From NCBI RefSeq assembly GCF_000020365.1, contig NC_012108.1, positions 5,154,001-5,218,000 on the forward strand: DNA of 64,000 nucleotides. Reading direction: 5' to 3'. Shown here one piece after another: positions 17,535 to 26,555 of the stretch. Under the pieces are notes generated by a model. The model was not told the origin of the DNA, did no database searches, and saw only the letters and a program-made list of their open reading frames with translations. A program made the translations under genes and the position numbers. How positions within the stretch are numbered: the stretch's first letter is position 1; the number at the start of each line of letters is the position of its first letter. This stretch comes from Desulforapulum autotrophicum HRM2 (GTDB lineage Bacteria > Desulfobacterota > Desulfobacteria > Desulfobacterales > Desulfobacteraceae).

Positions 17535-18956
17535 TTAATTATTATATTTTTTTTCAACATAGGCATTGAGATCCCGTTCGACATCCGGATCAATTTCAGG
17601 TTTATTGTAGGACTCAATCCTCTTTTTTACATATTCAGCCGCCCTGGCAACCATGTCTCCCCTGTTTTTGGCAGCCCAGTCGTCATAGGTGCCTCTGCAA
17701 GTCAGGTTGGCCGGGAAAAAAGCAGTCCTGCATTTTGCGGCGGTTTCAGGCTGAATCAGGTAAGAACCGCAGGGACCAACCCGTTTGATCAGGTCGGTGT
17801 TAATGCTGGTATCGGTGATTTCAAGCGGGGCCACGGCACGTTTGATCATGCCGCAGACCTCTTCATCAATAACGAATTTTTCCAGGCTGACCGCGGCGTA
17901 GGCCCCCAGGATACCACAGGATTGATGAATGAAATGGGCACCTGAGATGATGGGAGCGGCCATTAGCAGGGCAGACTCAATTCCAGCCTGGGCATTAACG
18001 GAATAGGCGTCGGTCAGGTTTCCACCATACCGGCAGGGCAGGCCGTAGTGTTCGGCCATCTGTACAGCAATGGCTGTGAGTTGAAGGGATTCGGGGCCCC
18101 CTAAGCTGACCCCGCCAGTGCGCATGTCTGAAGCACATGAGGTGCCACCGCAGACACAGGGGACACCGGGGTTAATGAGCTGGGCAAGGGTTATGCCTGC
18201 CAGGCTCTCGGCAATTTCCAGGGCAGCGGTACCGGCAATGCTGATTGGCCCGCTTATTCCGGCCAAGACCATCGAGGAAATGAGCAGGGCCTGGCCGTTG
18301 CGGGCAAACTCGATGAGCCCTTCCAGGGTGTCGTCCGAATAGGAGAGCGGAGACAGGGGATTCACAGATACAATGGAGACGGGGTGTGCCAGTTCCGTCA
18401 CTTTTTTACCCCAGACAATTTCAGCCATTTCAACGATTTCTATGCCGTTCTCCCTCGCACATGGGTTGGAGATCAGGGGCATATCAGTCATGGTAATGGC
18501 GGCATGGAGCATGCGGGTGGCAGCTTCCCTGGGGGTAAACTCAGCCGGAACGGCCATGGAGCCTGCGGCAAAATCCACATGGTCCGAGGTCTGGACCAGC
18601 CTGCACATATTTTCCTGATCAGCAAGAGAGGCATTGCGCCGGGTACCGTCTGCATCAATGACAAAAGGAGCGGCCCAGGCAGGTCCAAAGGCATAGTGGT
18701 CTCCACCCAGCCGGACGGATTTATCCGGGTTCCGGGCCATGATGGTGAACTCCGATGGCACGGTACCCAGCGCCTTGAGCACCTGGGATTCTTCAAAAAA
18801 AACCGTGCTGCCATCAATCTTGAATCCGTGTTCTTTAAAAATTTCGATGGCCTCTGGCAGTTTGAATGCCACACCGGTTTCTCCGAGGATACGCATGGCA
18901 GCATTGTGGATAATATTAATCTGTTCTTTTGTGAGGGGTTGTAATCTGTTTCCCAT
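17535..18956 (-). CDS. MttB-superfamily (non-pyrrolysine) corrinoid methyltransferase
   Basis: A 473-residue trimethylamine-methyltransferase-family protein read through without an in-frame UAG, so it belongs to the non-pyrrolysine branch. That branch includes MtgB (glycine betaine), MtpB, MtcB and MtyB. Members move a methyl group from a quaternary amine to Co(I) of a corrinoid protein. The start is preceded by AAGGAAAG. Substrate: glycine betaine is the best guess, since marine Desulfobacterium strains are known to demethylate betaine to dimethylglycine, but other quaternary amines are possible. A BCCT carrier gene follows, and the corrinoid protein gene is at 24895-25527. Confidence 0.88.
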   Translation of the reverse strand: MGNRLQPLTKEQINIIHNAAMRILGETGVAFKLPEAIEIFKEHGFKIDGSTVFFEESQVLKALGTVPSEFTIMARNPDKSVRLGGDHYAFGPAWAAPFVIDADGTRRNASLADQENMCRLVQTSDHVDFAAGSMAVPAEFTPREAATRMLHAAITMTDMPLISNPCARENGIEIVEMAEIVWGKKVTELAHPVSIVSVNPLSPLSYSDDTLEGLIEFARNGQALLISSMVLAGISGPISIAGTAALEIAESLAGITLAQLINPGVPCVCGGTSCASDMRTGGVSLGGPESLQLTAIAVQMAEHYGLPCRYGGNLTDAYSVNAQAGIESALLMAAPIISGAHFIHQSCGILGAYAAVSLEKFVIDEEVCGMIKRAVAPLEITDTSINTDLIKRVGPCGSYLIQPETAAKCRTAFFPANLTCRGTYDDWAAKNRGDMVARAAEYVKKRIESYNKPEIDPDVERDLNAYVEKKYNN

Positions 18957-19074
18957 GTCAATCTTTCCTTTTCAGATACCAGAAAGGTTCCGGCGGGCAA
19001 ATGGAATTCAAAACGCCGGAACTTCTTAGAATATCGGTTAAATCATTCGATTTTCCACTTAACATAACCTTAAT

Positions 19075-19090
19075 AGCAATAGGCGTGCCA
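19075..19090 (-). promoter_or_regulatory. Sigma-54 promoter of the MttB/BCCT operon
   Basis: On the minus strand the sequence reads TGGCACG-CCTA-TTGCT, a perfect match to the sigma-54 consensus TGGCACG-N4-TTGCW with GG/GC spacing of 10. It lies about 120 bp upstream of the methyltransferase start codon. An NtrC-type activator is encoded at 21986-23386. Confidence 0.9.
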
Positions 19091-19380
19091 TAGATCTTTC
19101 GGGTTTTTTATTTATTAATTTCAGAAAGTTAAACATTTAGCCAAAGACAGATAAAAAAGGAGCAGATAGAAATTTAGGAAAAATGTCAAATTCAAAAAAG
19201 ATAATTTAATAAAATTATCATTCTTTTTTGAAACAGGCCGGTGCATTCAAAGAAGGGGTGTAAAATATTTCCTTTAAATGGAATAAGCTGTCTTACATTT
19301 AAACCAGGATTCATTTATGGTATGAATATTGAAGGCCCACAGCCTGTACCGACATGGAGCTGAATCAAGGAAAATTTAAT
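19091..19380. other. Divergent control region between demethylation operon and sensor kinase
   Basis: AT-rich, no gene. It is a natural place for upstream activator binding sites of the sigma-54 activator. I saw no strong palindrome; TATTTCC...GGAATA near 19265-19285 is the only weak candidate. Confidence 0.45.
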
Positions 19381-21909
19381 ATGAGACCCATCCTATACAG
19401 TATCAGTGCCGCTTTTTTAACAATCACTGCGGTCTTTTTTTTCTATCCATCTGTCCATGAGGACAGCGTTCCAGGGATGACCGTTGAAGAGCAGATCTGG
19501 CTGGATTCCCATAGCGGTAAAGTTAGGCTGGTACTTACTCCGGATTGGCCTCCAATGGATTTTCTGGACAAGAATGGCAACCCTGCAGGCATGGCCGCGG
19601 ACTATATCCATCTGATAGAAGATAAGCTCAAGTTCAGGTTTGCAAGAGTTCCCGTCTCCTCCTGGGATGAGATGCTCTCCCTGGCAAAAAAGGGGGAGAT
19701 CGACGTCATTTCAGCCGGACAGGAAACACCTGCGCGCCGTACATTTATGAACTGGTCCACCCCTTTTTTAAACCTCAAGACCACAATTATCGTTCAAAAA
19801 GGAAAATATGCAAATCTCACCCTGGACCGGATGCAGGGTATGAAAATCGGGGTCGTCCGCAAATATGCAGTCGGGGAGTTTATCCGGGAACACCACCCGG
19901 ATCTAAACATGATAGATGTGGCAGATTCCAAGACAGGCATTGAACAGGTTTCCTTTGGAGAACTTGACGCCATGATCACCGAGGTGCCCAATGCCCTGTA
20001 TATTATTGAAACCGAAAAAATCACCAACCTGAGCCTGGCCGGGGATACAGGGTTTGAACTTCACCACGGCATGGGGATTAGAAAGGACTGGAGCATACTC
20101 AGCCGGATCATTGAAAAAACCCTGGTTTCAATTTCAGAGGAAGAACACCAGGCCATTTACGGCCGCTGGGTCACGCTGGACCGTCCCGGGTTTTATCTCT
20201 CCCGCACTTTTTGGTACTGGCTTCTTGGCTCGACAGGCCTAAGCCTTCTCATGACCAGTACCGTGCTGTTTTGGAACCGGTCTTTAAAACGGGAGGTAGC
20301 CCAGCGAACTGAAGCGCTCAGTTTTAATGAGATCGGCCTGGAAGCACTTCTCAGACTAAACGAGACCCCCCACAAATCCATTCAAGACATTGTTGAATTT
20401 TCATTCCGGCAAATGCTGGATCTGACCCAAAGCCGGTTTGGTTACCTCACCCTGCGAGAACAGGAAGGACGAACCTATGTGGTGGAGAACCGGGAAGGCG
20501 ATGCTGGGGGCCAGGTGAATGTTCAGGTCTGGGATGGCGGATTTGAGGAAAATACCAAAGGATTCTGGGGGGATGCTGTTAAAAAAGAAAAACCCGTTAT
20601 CTCAAATAATTACCATTTATCCAACCCAAAATTCAAGGGGGTACCCGAAGCCCATAAAAAAATTGTCCGGTATATGAATGTTCCCATCTCCAACCAGGGC
20701 CGAATCGTGGTGGTGGCGGGAATGGGCAACAAGAAAAGCAACTATACCCGTTCAGACCTGCGTCAGCTCAACCTGCTGGCCCACGGCATGTGGCGGCTGA
20801 TTCAGCGTAAAAAAGCAGAAAATGCCATGCAGAAAAGCGAAAAAAGATTCCAGGATCTGGTGGAAAACACCCCCAACGGCATTGCCATTGTCCAGGACAA
20901 TCGGGTGGTTCACCAGAATGCCAACCAGGTACACCTCATGGGGGATATAAATTTCATGGATCCAGACTCAGAATCCAGAATCCATGGGGAAGATCTGCCT
21001 AAAATCAAATCTTTTTTTTCCCAAATCAGGGAGAACCGGCTGAATGAATCCGAAGTGGATTTCAGGTTTCACCTTGATAACCCTGCAGAAAACAACGGTG
21101 CCATGACCTGGGTGGGCTGTATCGCCACTCCCATAGACTACCATGACCGCAACGCATTTTTATTGATTTTTATTGATTTGACTGAGGCTAAAAAACTGAC
21201 ACGACTGCTGACCATCCAGGACAAAATGGCCTCCCTGGGGAATGTTTCTGCGGGCATCGCCCACGAGATCAGAAATCCCCTTTCCGGAATTAATATTTAT
21301 CTGGGCACCATTGAAAAATATTTCAGGAATCCCGATAAAGCAAAAAAAATCGCCTCATCCATTGAAGCGATCCGGGCCGCTTCCGGAAAAATTGAATCGG
21401 TGATCAAGCGAGTGATGAATTTTGCCAAGCCGGGAGAACCCAGGTTTGATGTGGTCCATATAAATGACCCGATCAAAGAGGCAGTAAATCTGACCCTTTT
21501 CACCCTGAATAAAAAAGGGATCGAAATCGAGGACGACCTGGCCGAGAACCTGCCTGCATGCATTGCCGAACCCCATCTCATTGAAGAGGTGGTCCTGAAT
21601 CTTATCAACAATGCTGCAGACGCCATCCTTGAACATCGAGACAAAGGGCATATCCGGATTTCTTCCCGGCAGGATGAAACGAAAATCATTATCAGGGTAG
21701 AAGATGACGGTCCCGGGGTGTCAAGGGATGTCCGGCAGAAGGTTTTCGATCCCTTTTTTACAACCAAGAGCCACAGTACCGGCATCGGCCTCAGCCTCTG
21801 TCACCGGATTATCACGGACCATAAAGGCAAACTGGAGATCGGCGTTTCGGCGTTAGGCGGGGCCTGTTTCCGGGTGGAACTGCCATTTCCACGGCAAACT
21901 GTGGTATAG
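19381..21909 (+). CDS. Hybrid-sensor histidine kinase: periplasmic binding-protein domain, GAF, PAS, kinase
   Basis: ATG 19381, after AAGGA, gives 842 residues; ATG 19354 upstream lacks a ribosome-binding site. A signal or anchor lies at residues 1-22. An SBP_bac_3 domain follows (about residues 40-270: LVLTPDWPPMDFLDKNGNPA, then GVVRKYAVGEF). A second membrane helix is at about 285-305. A GAF-like domain (VENREGDAGGQVN ... KKEKPVISNNYH) and a PAS domain (about 485-600) precede the kinase core. The phospho-acceptor is H628 in AHEIRNPLSG. The ATPase boxes NLINNAADA, DDGPGV and TGIGLSL are complete. It lies directly upstream of a sigma-54 activator and divergent from the MttB operon, so it probably senses the methylated substrate or its product. 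Confidence 0.92.
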   Translation: MRPILYSISAAFLTITAVFFFYPSVHEDSVPGMTVEEQIWLDSHSGKVRLVLTPDWPPMDFLDKNGNPAGMAADYIHLIEDKLKFRFARVPVSSWDEMLSLAKKGEIDVISAGQETPARRTFMNWSTPFLNLKTTIIVQKGKYANLTLDRMQGMKIGVVRKYAVGEFIREHHPDLNMIDVADSKTGIEQVSFGELDAMITEVPNALYIIETEKITNLSLAGDTGFELHHGMGIRKDWSILSRIIEKTLVSISEEEHQAIYGRWVTLDRPGFYLSRTFWYWLLGSTGLSLLMTSTVLFWNRSLKREVAQRTEALSFNEIGLEALLRLNETPHKSIQDIVEFSFRQMLDLTQSRFGYLTLREQEGRTYVVENREGDAGGQVNVQVWDGGFEENTKGFWGDAVKKEKPVISNNYHLSNPKFKGVPEAHKKIVRYMNVPISNQGRIVVVAGMGNKKSNYTRSDLRQLNLLAHGMWRLIQRKKAENAMQKSEKRFQDLVENTPNGIAIVQDNRVVHQNANQVHLMGDINFMDPDSESRIHGEDLPKIKSFFSQIRENRLNESEVDFRFHLDNPAENNGAMTWVGCIATPIDYHDRNAFLLIFIDLTEAKKLTRLLTIQDKMASLGNVSAGIAHEIRNPLSGINIYLGTIEKYFRNPDKAKKIASSIEAIRAASGKIESVIKRVMNFAKPGEPRFDVVHINDPIKEAVNLTLFTLNKKGIEIEDDLAENLPACIAEPHLIEEVVLNLINNAADAILEHRDKGHIRISSRQDETKIIIRVEDDGPGVSRDVRQKVFDPFFTTKSHSTGIGLSLCHRIITDHKGKLEIGVSALGGACFRVELPFPRQTVV

Positions 21910-21985
21910 TACCTTAAAGGCGAAGCAGGCAGCATAAATCAAAAAAACACGCAGCAAAAGGCAAACAAAAAACGGACGGACCCTA

Positions 21986-23386
21986 ATGAATTATACCCTT
22001 TTTATTGTCGACGACGAGAAAACAATCCGGGAAGGTATCACCGCCTATGTTGAGGATGATTATAGCGTATTTACCTATGCAACCGCTGAAGAAGCCCTCG
22101 TGGATTTCAGCAAAAAAAAACCGGACCTCATACTCCTGGACATCGGCCTGCCGGGTATGAACGGCATTACCGCTCTCAGCCGCTTCAAGGCAGTGGATGC
22201 CGATTTGGTGGTGATAATGATAACGGCCTATGAAGACGTGGAATCGGTGATTAAATGCATGAAACAGGGGGCCTGGGACTATATTGTCAAACCGCTACAG
22301 ATGGAGGGGCTGGACGTTACCATTTCAAATGCCCTTGAAACCATCCGGCTGCGACGGGAAATAAAGGACCTTCAGGAGGGACGCATTAAAGAGGAGGTCC
22401 CCTGTTTCATCGGTGAAAGTCAGGTGATCTACGATATCATGACCTACATTGAAAAGGTGGCCAAAAGCCCGGATACACCGGTTCTCATCCTAGGGGAAAC
22501 CGGCACGGGAAAAGAACTCCTGGCCTCCACGACCCATTACAGAAGCCCTAATTTTGCCGGCCCCTTTATCACGGTGAACTGCGCCGCCATCCCAAAAAAT
22601 CTTATTGAAAGCGAATTGTTCGGTTATGCAAAAGGGGCGTTCAGCGGGGCTTCGGCCAGCGGAAAAATGGGGCTCATCGAAATGGCAGACAAGGGCACTC
22701 TGTTTCTCGACGAGGTTGGGGACCTGAATCCAGATGCCCAGGCCAAGCTTTTGCGGTTTATGGAAAACGGCGAATTCTACAGGGTGGGCTCCACCAAGAA
22801 ACAGCATGTTTCCACCAGAATCGTTTCAGCCACCAACAGGGATCTGGAAGAAATGATTGAAAATGGGGAATTCAGGGCCGATTTGTATTTCAGGATCTCG
22901 GTAATAAAAATCCAGGTACCCACCCTGAATCAGCGCCAGGAGGATGTTCAGATCTTTGCAGCACACTTCCTGAAATTTTTTAATGAAAAATTTAATCGCA
23001 ATGTTACCGGTATTCATAGGGATGCCATGGCACTGCTCAGGCAGTACCAGTGGAAGGGGAATGTCAGGGAGTTGAAAAATATGATGGAACGCGGGGTACT
23101 CACTGCCGACGGCCCGGAACTGACACCTGGGGATTTAGGCCTTGACCAGACCGATTCCACCCGGCCAGAGGACGATGAATTATTTCTTGATTTGCCACCC
23201 CTTCCCGCGGATGGAGTTGATCTTGCAGCCGTGAAAGAAGAGATCGACCGGTTCTATTTTAGCCGGGCCATGGAACTGGCCGGAGGCAATGAGAGCCAGG
23301 CCGCCAGGCTGCTGAAGATGAAGCACCACGCTTTTAGGTACCAATATAAGAAACTCATGGAGGAATTCCCTCCAACAGAGGCGTAA
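21986..23386 (+). CDS. NtrC-family sigma-54 response regulator
   Basis: A 466-residue activator with a receiver domain (phospho-acceptor D52 in LILLDIGLPG), an AAA+ domain, and a C-terminal Fis-type helix-turn-helix (NESQAARLLKM...FRYQYKK). Walker A is GETGTGKE. The sigma-54 contact loop reads GAFSGA instead of the usual GAFTGA. A linker between the AAA+ and DNA-binding domains is short. Its cognate kinase gene is 76 bp upstream. Two sigma-54 promoters flank the pair, at 19075-19090 and 23580-23595, and are the obvious targets. Confidence 0.93.
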   Translation: MNYTLFIVDDEKTIREGITAYVEDDYSVFTYATAEEALVDFSKKKPDLILLDIGLPGMNGITALSRFKAVDADLVVIMITAYEDVESVIKCMKQGAWDYIVKPLQMEGLDVTISNALETIRLRREIKDLQEGRIKEEVPCFIGESQVIYDIMTYIEKVAKSPDTPVLILGETGTGKELLASTTHYRSPNFAGPFITVNCAAIPKNLIESELFGYAKGAFSGASASGKMGLIEMADKGTLFLDEVGDLNPDAQAKLLRFMENGEFYRVGSTKKQHVSTRIVSATNRDLEEMIENGEFRADLYFRISVIKIQVPTLNQRQEDVQIFAAHFLKFFNEKFNRNVTGIHRDAMALLRQYQWKGNVRELKNMMERGVLTADGPELTPGDLGLDQTDSTRPEDDELFLDLPPLPADGVDLAAVKEEIDRFYFSRAMELAGGNESQAARLLKMKHHAFRYQYKKLMEEFPPTEA

Positions 23387-23579
23387 TTCCATCGGGTTGA
23401 GTCGTTCGGTTAGGGGCTCGGAAGAACGAACTGAATTCCCATCTGAGAAAATCCTTAATTTTTTTTGTCCCGGTTTAATATTTTTATCAGTTTCACAGCC
23501 TCCATTCCACACATCCCTCCATGGGCCTTAATCTACAACATATTGTAATAAAAAGTGCTTTCAGCAAACAAAGACCTCC

Positions 23580-23595
23580 TGGCACATCCTTTGCT
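23580..23595 (+). promoter_or_regulatory. Sigma-54 promoter of the GcvT-like/corrinoid operon
   Basis: TGGCACA-TCCT-TTGCT fits the sigma-54 consensus with correct GG-N10-GC spacing. It lies about 110 bp upstream of the GcvT-like gene (start 23704) and about 190 bp after the activator gene. Confidence 0.88.
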
Positions 23596-23618
23596 GTAAT
23601 GGATTGAAAATTGAACAA

Positions 23619-23655
23619 AGGTTTCCTGCACAAAGCGTTTGCTGCAGGCAAACCT
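23619..23655 (+). promoter_or_regulatory. Leader hairpin between sigma-54 promoter and GcvT-like gene
   Basis: AGGTTTCCTGCA (23619-23630) pairs with TGCAGGCAAACCT (23643-23655), 12 bp with one bulged C, around a 12-nt loop. Within it GTTTGC-TGCAG-GCAAAC offers an alternative pairing. There is no T-run, so it is not a simple terminator. It could be an operator, an mRNA-stability element or a switch between two structures. Confidence 0.55.
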
Positions 23656-23703
23656 AAAGAAGGCCAAGAAAGATGAAGCCATAAAGGAATAAAGGAGCAA
23701 TAT

Positions 23704-24798
23704 ATGACCAAAATCACACGAACATCAGCACTGACAGCCCGCCACCTCGACCTGGGAGGCAACCTTCAGGAATACATTCGCATGGGGGTACCTCTGACCT
23801 ACAATACCGACCCGAAAAAGGAGCATGACGCCATCCGGGAAGCTGCCGGGATGTATGATTTCACGGCATTTCTCAAATTCCGGGTTTCCGGACCGGAGGC
23901 AGCGGACGCTCTCAATCATGCTGTCACTTTTGATGTGACCGCGATCAAACCCGGTCACTCTAAATACGGCCCCTTTCTCAGGGAAACCGGTGTCATCTGC
24001 GATGACGGCATTGTGTTTAACCTAGGTGATAACCAATGGCTGGCCTGCCATGGCGACGGCTGCGCCAGAAACATGGTGGAACTCTCCGCCGAAGGCAGAG
24101 ATTGCTTGGTGGAGTATGATTACTGGACCCACCTGATCTCACTCCAGGGCCCCAAGGCCTTAGATTTGCTCAACAAGCATGCCTCCGACGATATCTCCGC
24201 CCTTGATTATTTCACCCATCTCAATGAAACCGAATTGTTCGGCTGCAAGGTCATGATTTCCCGTACCGGTTTTTCCGGTGAGCGCGGCTATGAAATCATG
24301 GTTGGCCCCGACAAAGCTGTCATCATCTGGGACAGCATTCTAAAACACGGTAAAGACATGGGAATTCTGCCCTGTGCCGTTGAAAGTGTGTTTCCATTAC
24401 GTATGGAAGCCGGCCTTCTGTGGAGACGTTTTGATCTGATGGAAAACACCCCCTGGGAGGTGAACATGGGCTGGGTGGTAGACAGCAACAAGGCCGATTT
24501 CCGAGGAAAGGAAGCATTGATGGCCGCCAAAGGTAAAGAACGCTTCAAACTGGTGGGCCTGGAAGTTGACATTCAGGAAGCCCTGCAAGGCGGTGAAAAG
24601 GTTTTTGCCGATGGTAAGGAAGTGGGCAAAGTCAATGACAAGCCGGTCTGGACCCATCGCATGAAAAAATCCCTGGCCCTGGGCCAGGTGAAACCCGAGC
24701 TCAAAGCCGTGGGAACCAAACTTGAAATTCAGAGAGAAGAAGGCATGTGCACCGCCACGGTGGTGAAGTTCCCGGTTTACGACGTTAAAACCCGGTAA
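23704..24798 (+). CDS. GcvT-fold (aminomethyltransferase/DMSP-demethylase-like) methyltransferase
   Basis: A 364-residue GcvT-family protein after an AAGGAG site. Typical features are MYDFTAFLKFRVSGPEAADAL, the GVICDDGIVFNLGDNQWL strand, SRTGFSGERGYEIM and VWTHRMKKSLALG. GcvT relatives pass C1 groups to tetrahydrofolate from glycine-cleavage protein H, dimethylglycine, sarcosine, methoxyaromatics or DMSP (DmdA, of similar length). No gcvH or gcvP is nearby. In this corrinoid context it may use dimethylglycine or sarcosine formed from betaine, or DMSP. The exact substrate cannot be read from the sequence. Confidence 0.85.
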   Translation: MTKITRTSALTARHLDLGGNLQEYIRMGVPLTYNTDPKKEHDAIREAAGMYDFTAFLKFRVSGPEAADALNHAVTFDVTAIKPGHSKYGPFLRETGVICDDGIVFNLGDNQWLACHGDGCARNMVELSAEGRDCLVEYDYWTHLISLQGPKALDLLNKHASDDISALDYFTHLNETELFGCKVMISRTGFSGERGYEIMVGPDKAVIIWDSILKHGKDMGILPCAVESVFPLRMEAGLLWRRFDLMENTPWEVNMGWVVDSNKADFRGKEALMAAKGKERFKLVGLEVDIQEALQGGEKVFADGKEVGKVNDKPVWTHRMKKSLALGQVKPELKAVGTKLEIQREEGMCTATVVKFPVYDVKTR

Positions 24799-24894
24799 CC
24801 CGCACGTTTTTGCTTTCAATAGCCAAGCATCAGACGACCCTTTATCAGGGCCGTCTGATATCTTTATTCTTGTATACCATTCAGGAGAGCAACA

Positions 24895-25527
24895 ATGACA
24901 GATTTTAATGCAATGATAGATGCGTTGGTATCCTGTGATGCCGCCAAACTAATCGACCTGGTCAACCAGGACTTGGCCGCAGACATAGCTCCCAACGATA
25001 TTCTGAACAAAGGCCTGATTGCAGGCATGGATATTGTGGGTGAGAAAATGGAATCCGGTGACATGTTCATACCCGAAGTTCTCATGGCAGCTCAGGCGAT
25101 GGGTGCCTGCGTGGAGATTCTCAAACCCCTTCTTGGTGAAGGTGAAGGCAATGCAGCCGCTGTCGTAATCATCGGTACTGTAAAAGGCGATCTCCATGAC
25201 ATCGGCAAAAATCTCGTGGCCATGATGATGGAAAGCGCGGGCCTGGAAGTTCACAATCTGGGCGTAGACATTGCCCCTGAAGACTTTGTGGCAGAGATCA
25301 AAAAGAAAAATGCCCAGATCGTCTGCCTTTCAGCGCTCCTCACCACCACCATGCCGGCAATGAAACAAACTGTAGACGCCATTGTGGAATCTGGCCTGCG
25401 AGGCCAGGTCAAAATTATGGTGGGCGGTGCCCCCGTAACCCAGGTCTTTGCCGATGAAATAGGTGCTGACGGGTTTGCCGTAGATGCAGGATCTGCTTCT
25501 AAAATGGCTAAATCCTTTATCAAATAG
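24895..25527 (+). CDS. Corrinoid (B12-binding) methyl-carrier protein
   Basis: A 210-residue MtbC/MttC-type corrinoid protein with an AGGAG site. Residues 1-85 are the helical cap domain (IPEVLMAAQAMGACVEIL). Residues 90-210 form the Rossmann-like B12 domain with the cobalt-ligand motif DLHDIG in GTVKGDLHDIGKN, SALLTTTM, and GGAPVT. It accepts the methyl group from a substrate methyltransferase and passes it to a second methyltransferase, here the downstream frameshifted gene. The only substrate methyltransferases nearby are the MttB and GcvT-like proteins. Confidence 0.93.
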   Translation: MTDFNAMIDALVSCDAAKLIDLVNQDLAADIAPNDILNKGLIAGMDIVGEKMESGDMFIPEVLMAAQAMGACVEILKPLLGEGEGNAAAVVIIGTVKGDLHDIGKNLVAMMMESAGLEVHNLGVDIAPEDFVAEIKKKNAQIVCLSALLTTTMPAMKQTVDAIVESGLRGQVKIMVGGAPVTQVFADEIGADGFAVDAGSASKMAKSFIK

Positions 25528-25546
25528 GCTCTGGGAGAATGAAAGA

Positions 25547-26349
25547 ATGTTTGAAGTAATCGGGGGAAAAAATCAACACCTCCAGGAAAATGGTCCAGGC
25601 AGCCGTGGCTGACCGAAACGTAAGCTACATCATCAACGATGTAAAAAAGCAGTTAGAGGCAGGCGCCACCTTCATAGATGTGAAACGCCGGTGCCCGCAT
25701 CGGCCACAAGCAAGCAGATATGCACTGGCTTCTTGACACAATACAACCCGTTTGTACGATACCATTAGCCTTGGACAGTCCAGATCCAGCCATCCTTGAA
25801 ATGGCATTTTCCATGGTGGATAGGCCCCCCATGATCAACTCCATCTCCCTGGAAAAAGAGCGATTTAACGCCATGATGCCTTTTCTTAACGACAAAGACT
25901 GCTGTGTCATTGCCCTCTGCATGGATGATACCGGAATGCCCGAATCCGCCGGGGATATCCTAGGCCGCGCCAAAAACCTGGTAGTTGAACTGAATAAAAT
26001 CGGCATCTCGACTGTGCACATCTATGTGAACCCCCTGGTTCAGCCCATCTCCACGGATGCAAACAAAGGAACCATGGTATTGGATGCGGTTCGAGCGATC
26101 AAGGCCGAATTTCCCGACGTCCATATTACCGGCGGCCTGTCCAACATTTCCTACGGACTGCCCCAGCGCCACATAATTAACCGGACCTTTGTCACTTTAA
26201 TGATGGATGCGGGAATGGACTCAGCGATTATTGATCCTCTGGATAAAAAAATCATGGCAACCATACGCACCGCAGATATGCTTTTAGGTAAAGACCCGTT
26301 TTGTATGAAGTATCTTAAGGGCATTCGCTCTGGTGCTATCGAAAGTTAA
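25547..26349 (+). pseudogene. Methyltetrahydrofolate:corrinoid methyltransferase (MtrH/DHPS-like), two frameshifts
   Basis: The gene starts at ATG 25547 after GGGAG but the family reading needs two frame changes. One extra G lies in the G-run at about 25562-25566, so that EKINTSRKMVQ is read in a different frame from MFEVIG. One extra A lies at about 25681-25685, before NAGARIGH. After these, a long intact frame runs to 26349 (PLALDSPD, IALCMDDTGMP, HITGGLSNISYGLP). The corrected protein would be 266 residues of the pterin-binding methyltransferase family that moves the methyl group from the corrinoid to tetrahydrofolate. Both changes are in short homopolymers, so sequencing error is possible; otherwise it is a recent pseudogene. 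Confidence 0.85.
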
Positions 26350-26367
26350 AAACATTCGCCGGGAATC

Positions 26368-26470
26368 TGCTCACGGCCACAACGAATAATGAAAATAGTA
26401 TTATGCCGCCCCCGGCGGGTAATGGGACTGGCCCGGGACCATCAGGGGAATTTTTGCCCTGTTGTGGGGG
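26368..26470. repeat. Decayed copy of the palindromic/giant-hairpin repeat
   Basis: The segment with CACGGCCACAACGAATAATG, GCCCCCGGCGGGTAATGGGA and GGCCCGGGACCAT closely follows 9935-10025, including the same order of palindrome tail and left arm. The right arm of the giant hairpin is missing. It lies just after the corrinoid operon. Confidence 0.7.
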
Positions 26471-26555
26471 GGCCGCTATATTCGATACCGAGTTATATGG
26501 CTGGAGTTAAATTTATCGAAGGTTTTGGTTCAGAATAAAATGCCTCGTTTAAGAA

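Noticed and set aside
23626-23645. Second sigma-54-like site (GCACAAAGCGTTTGC)
   Set aside because: It lacks the invariant GG and has wrong spacing to GC; better explained as part of the leader hairpin.
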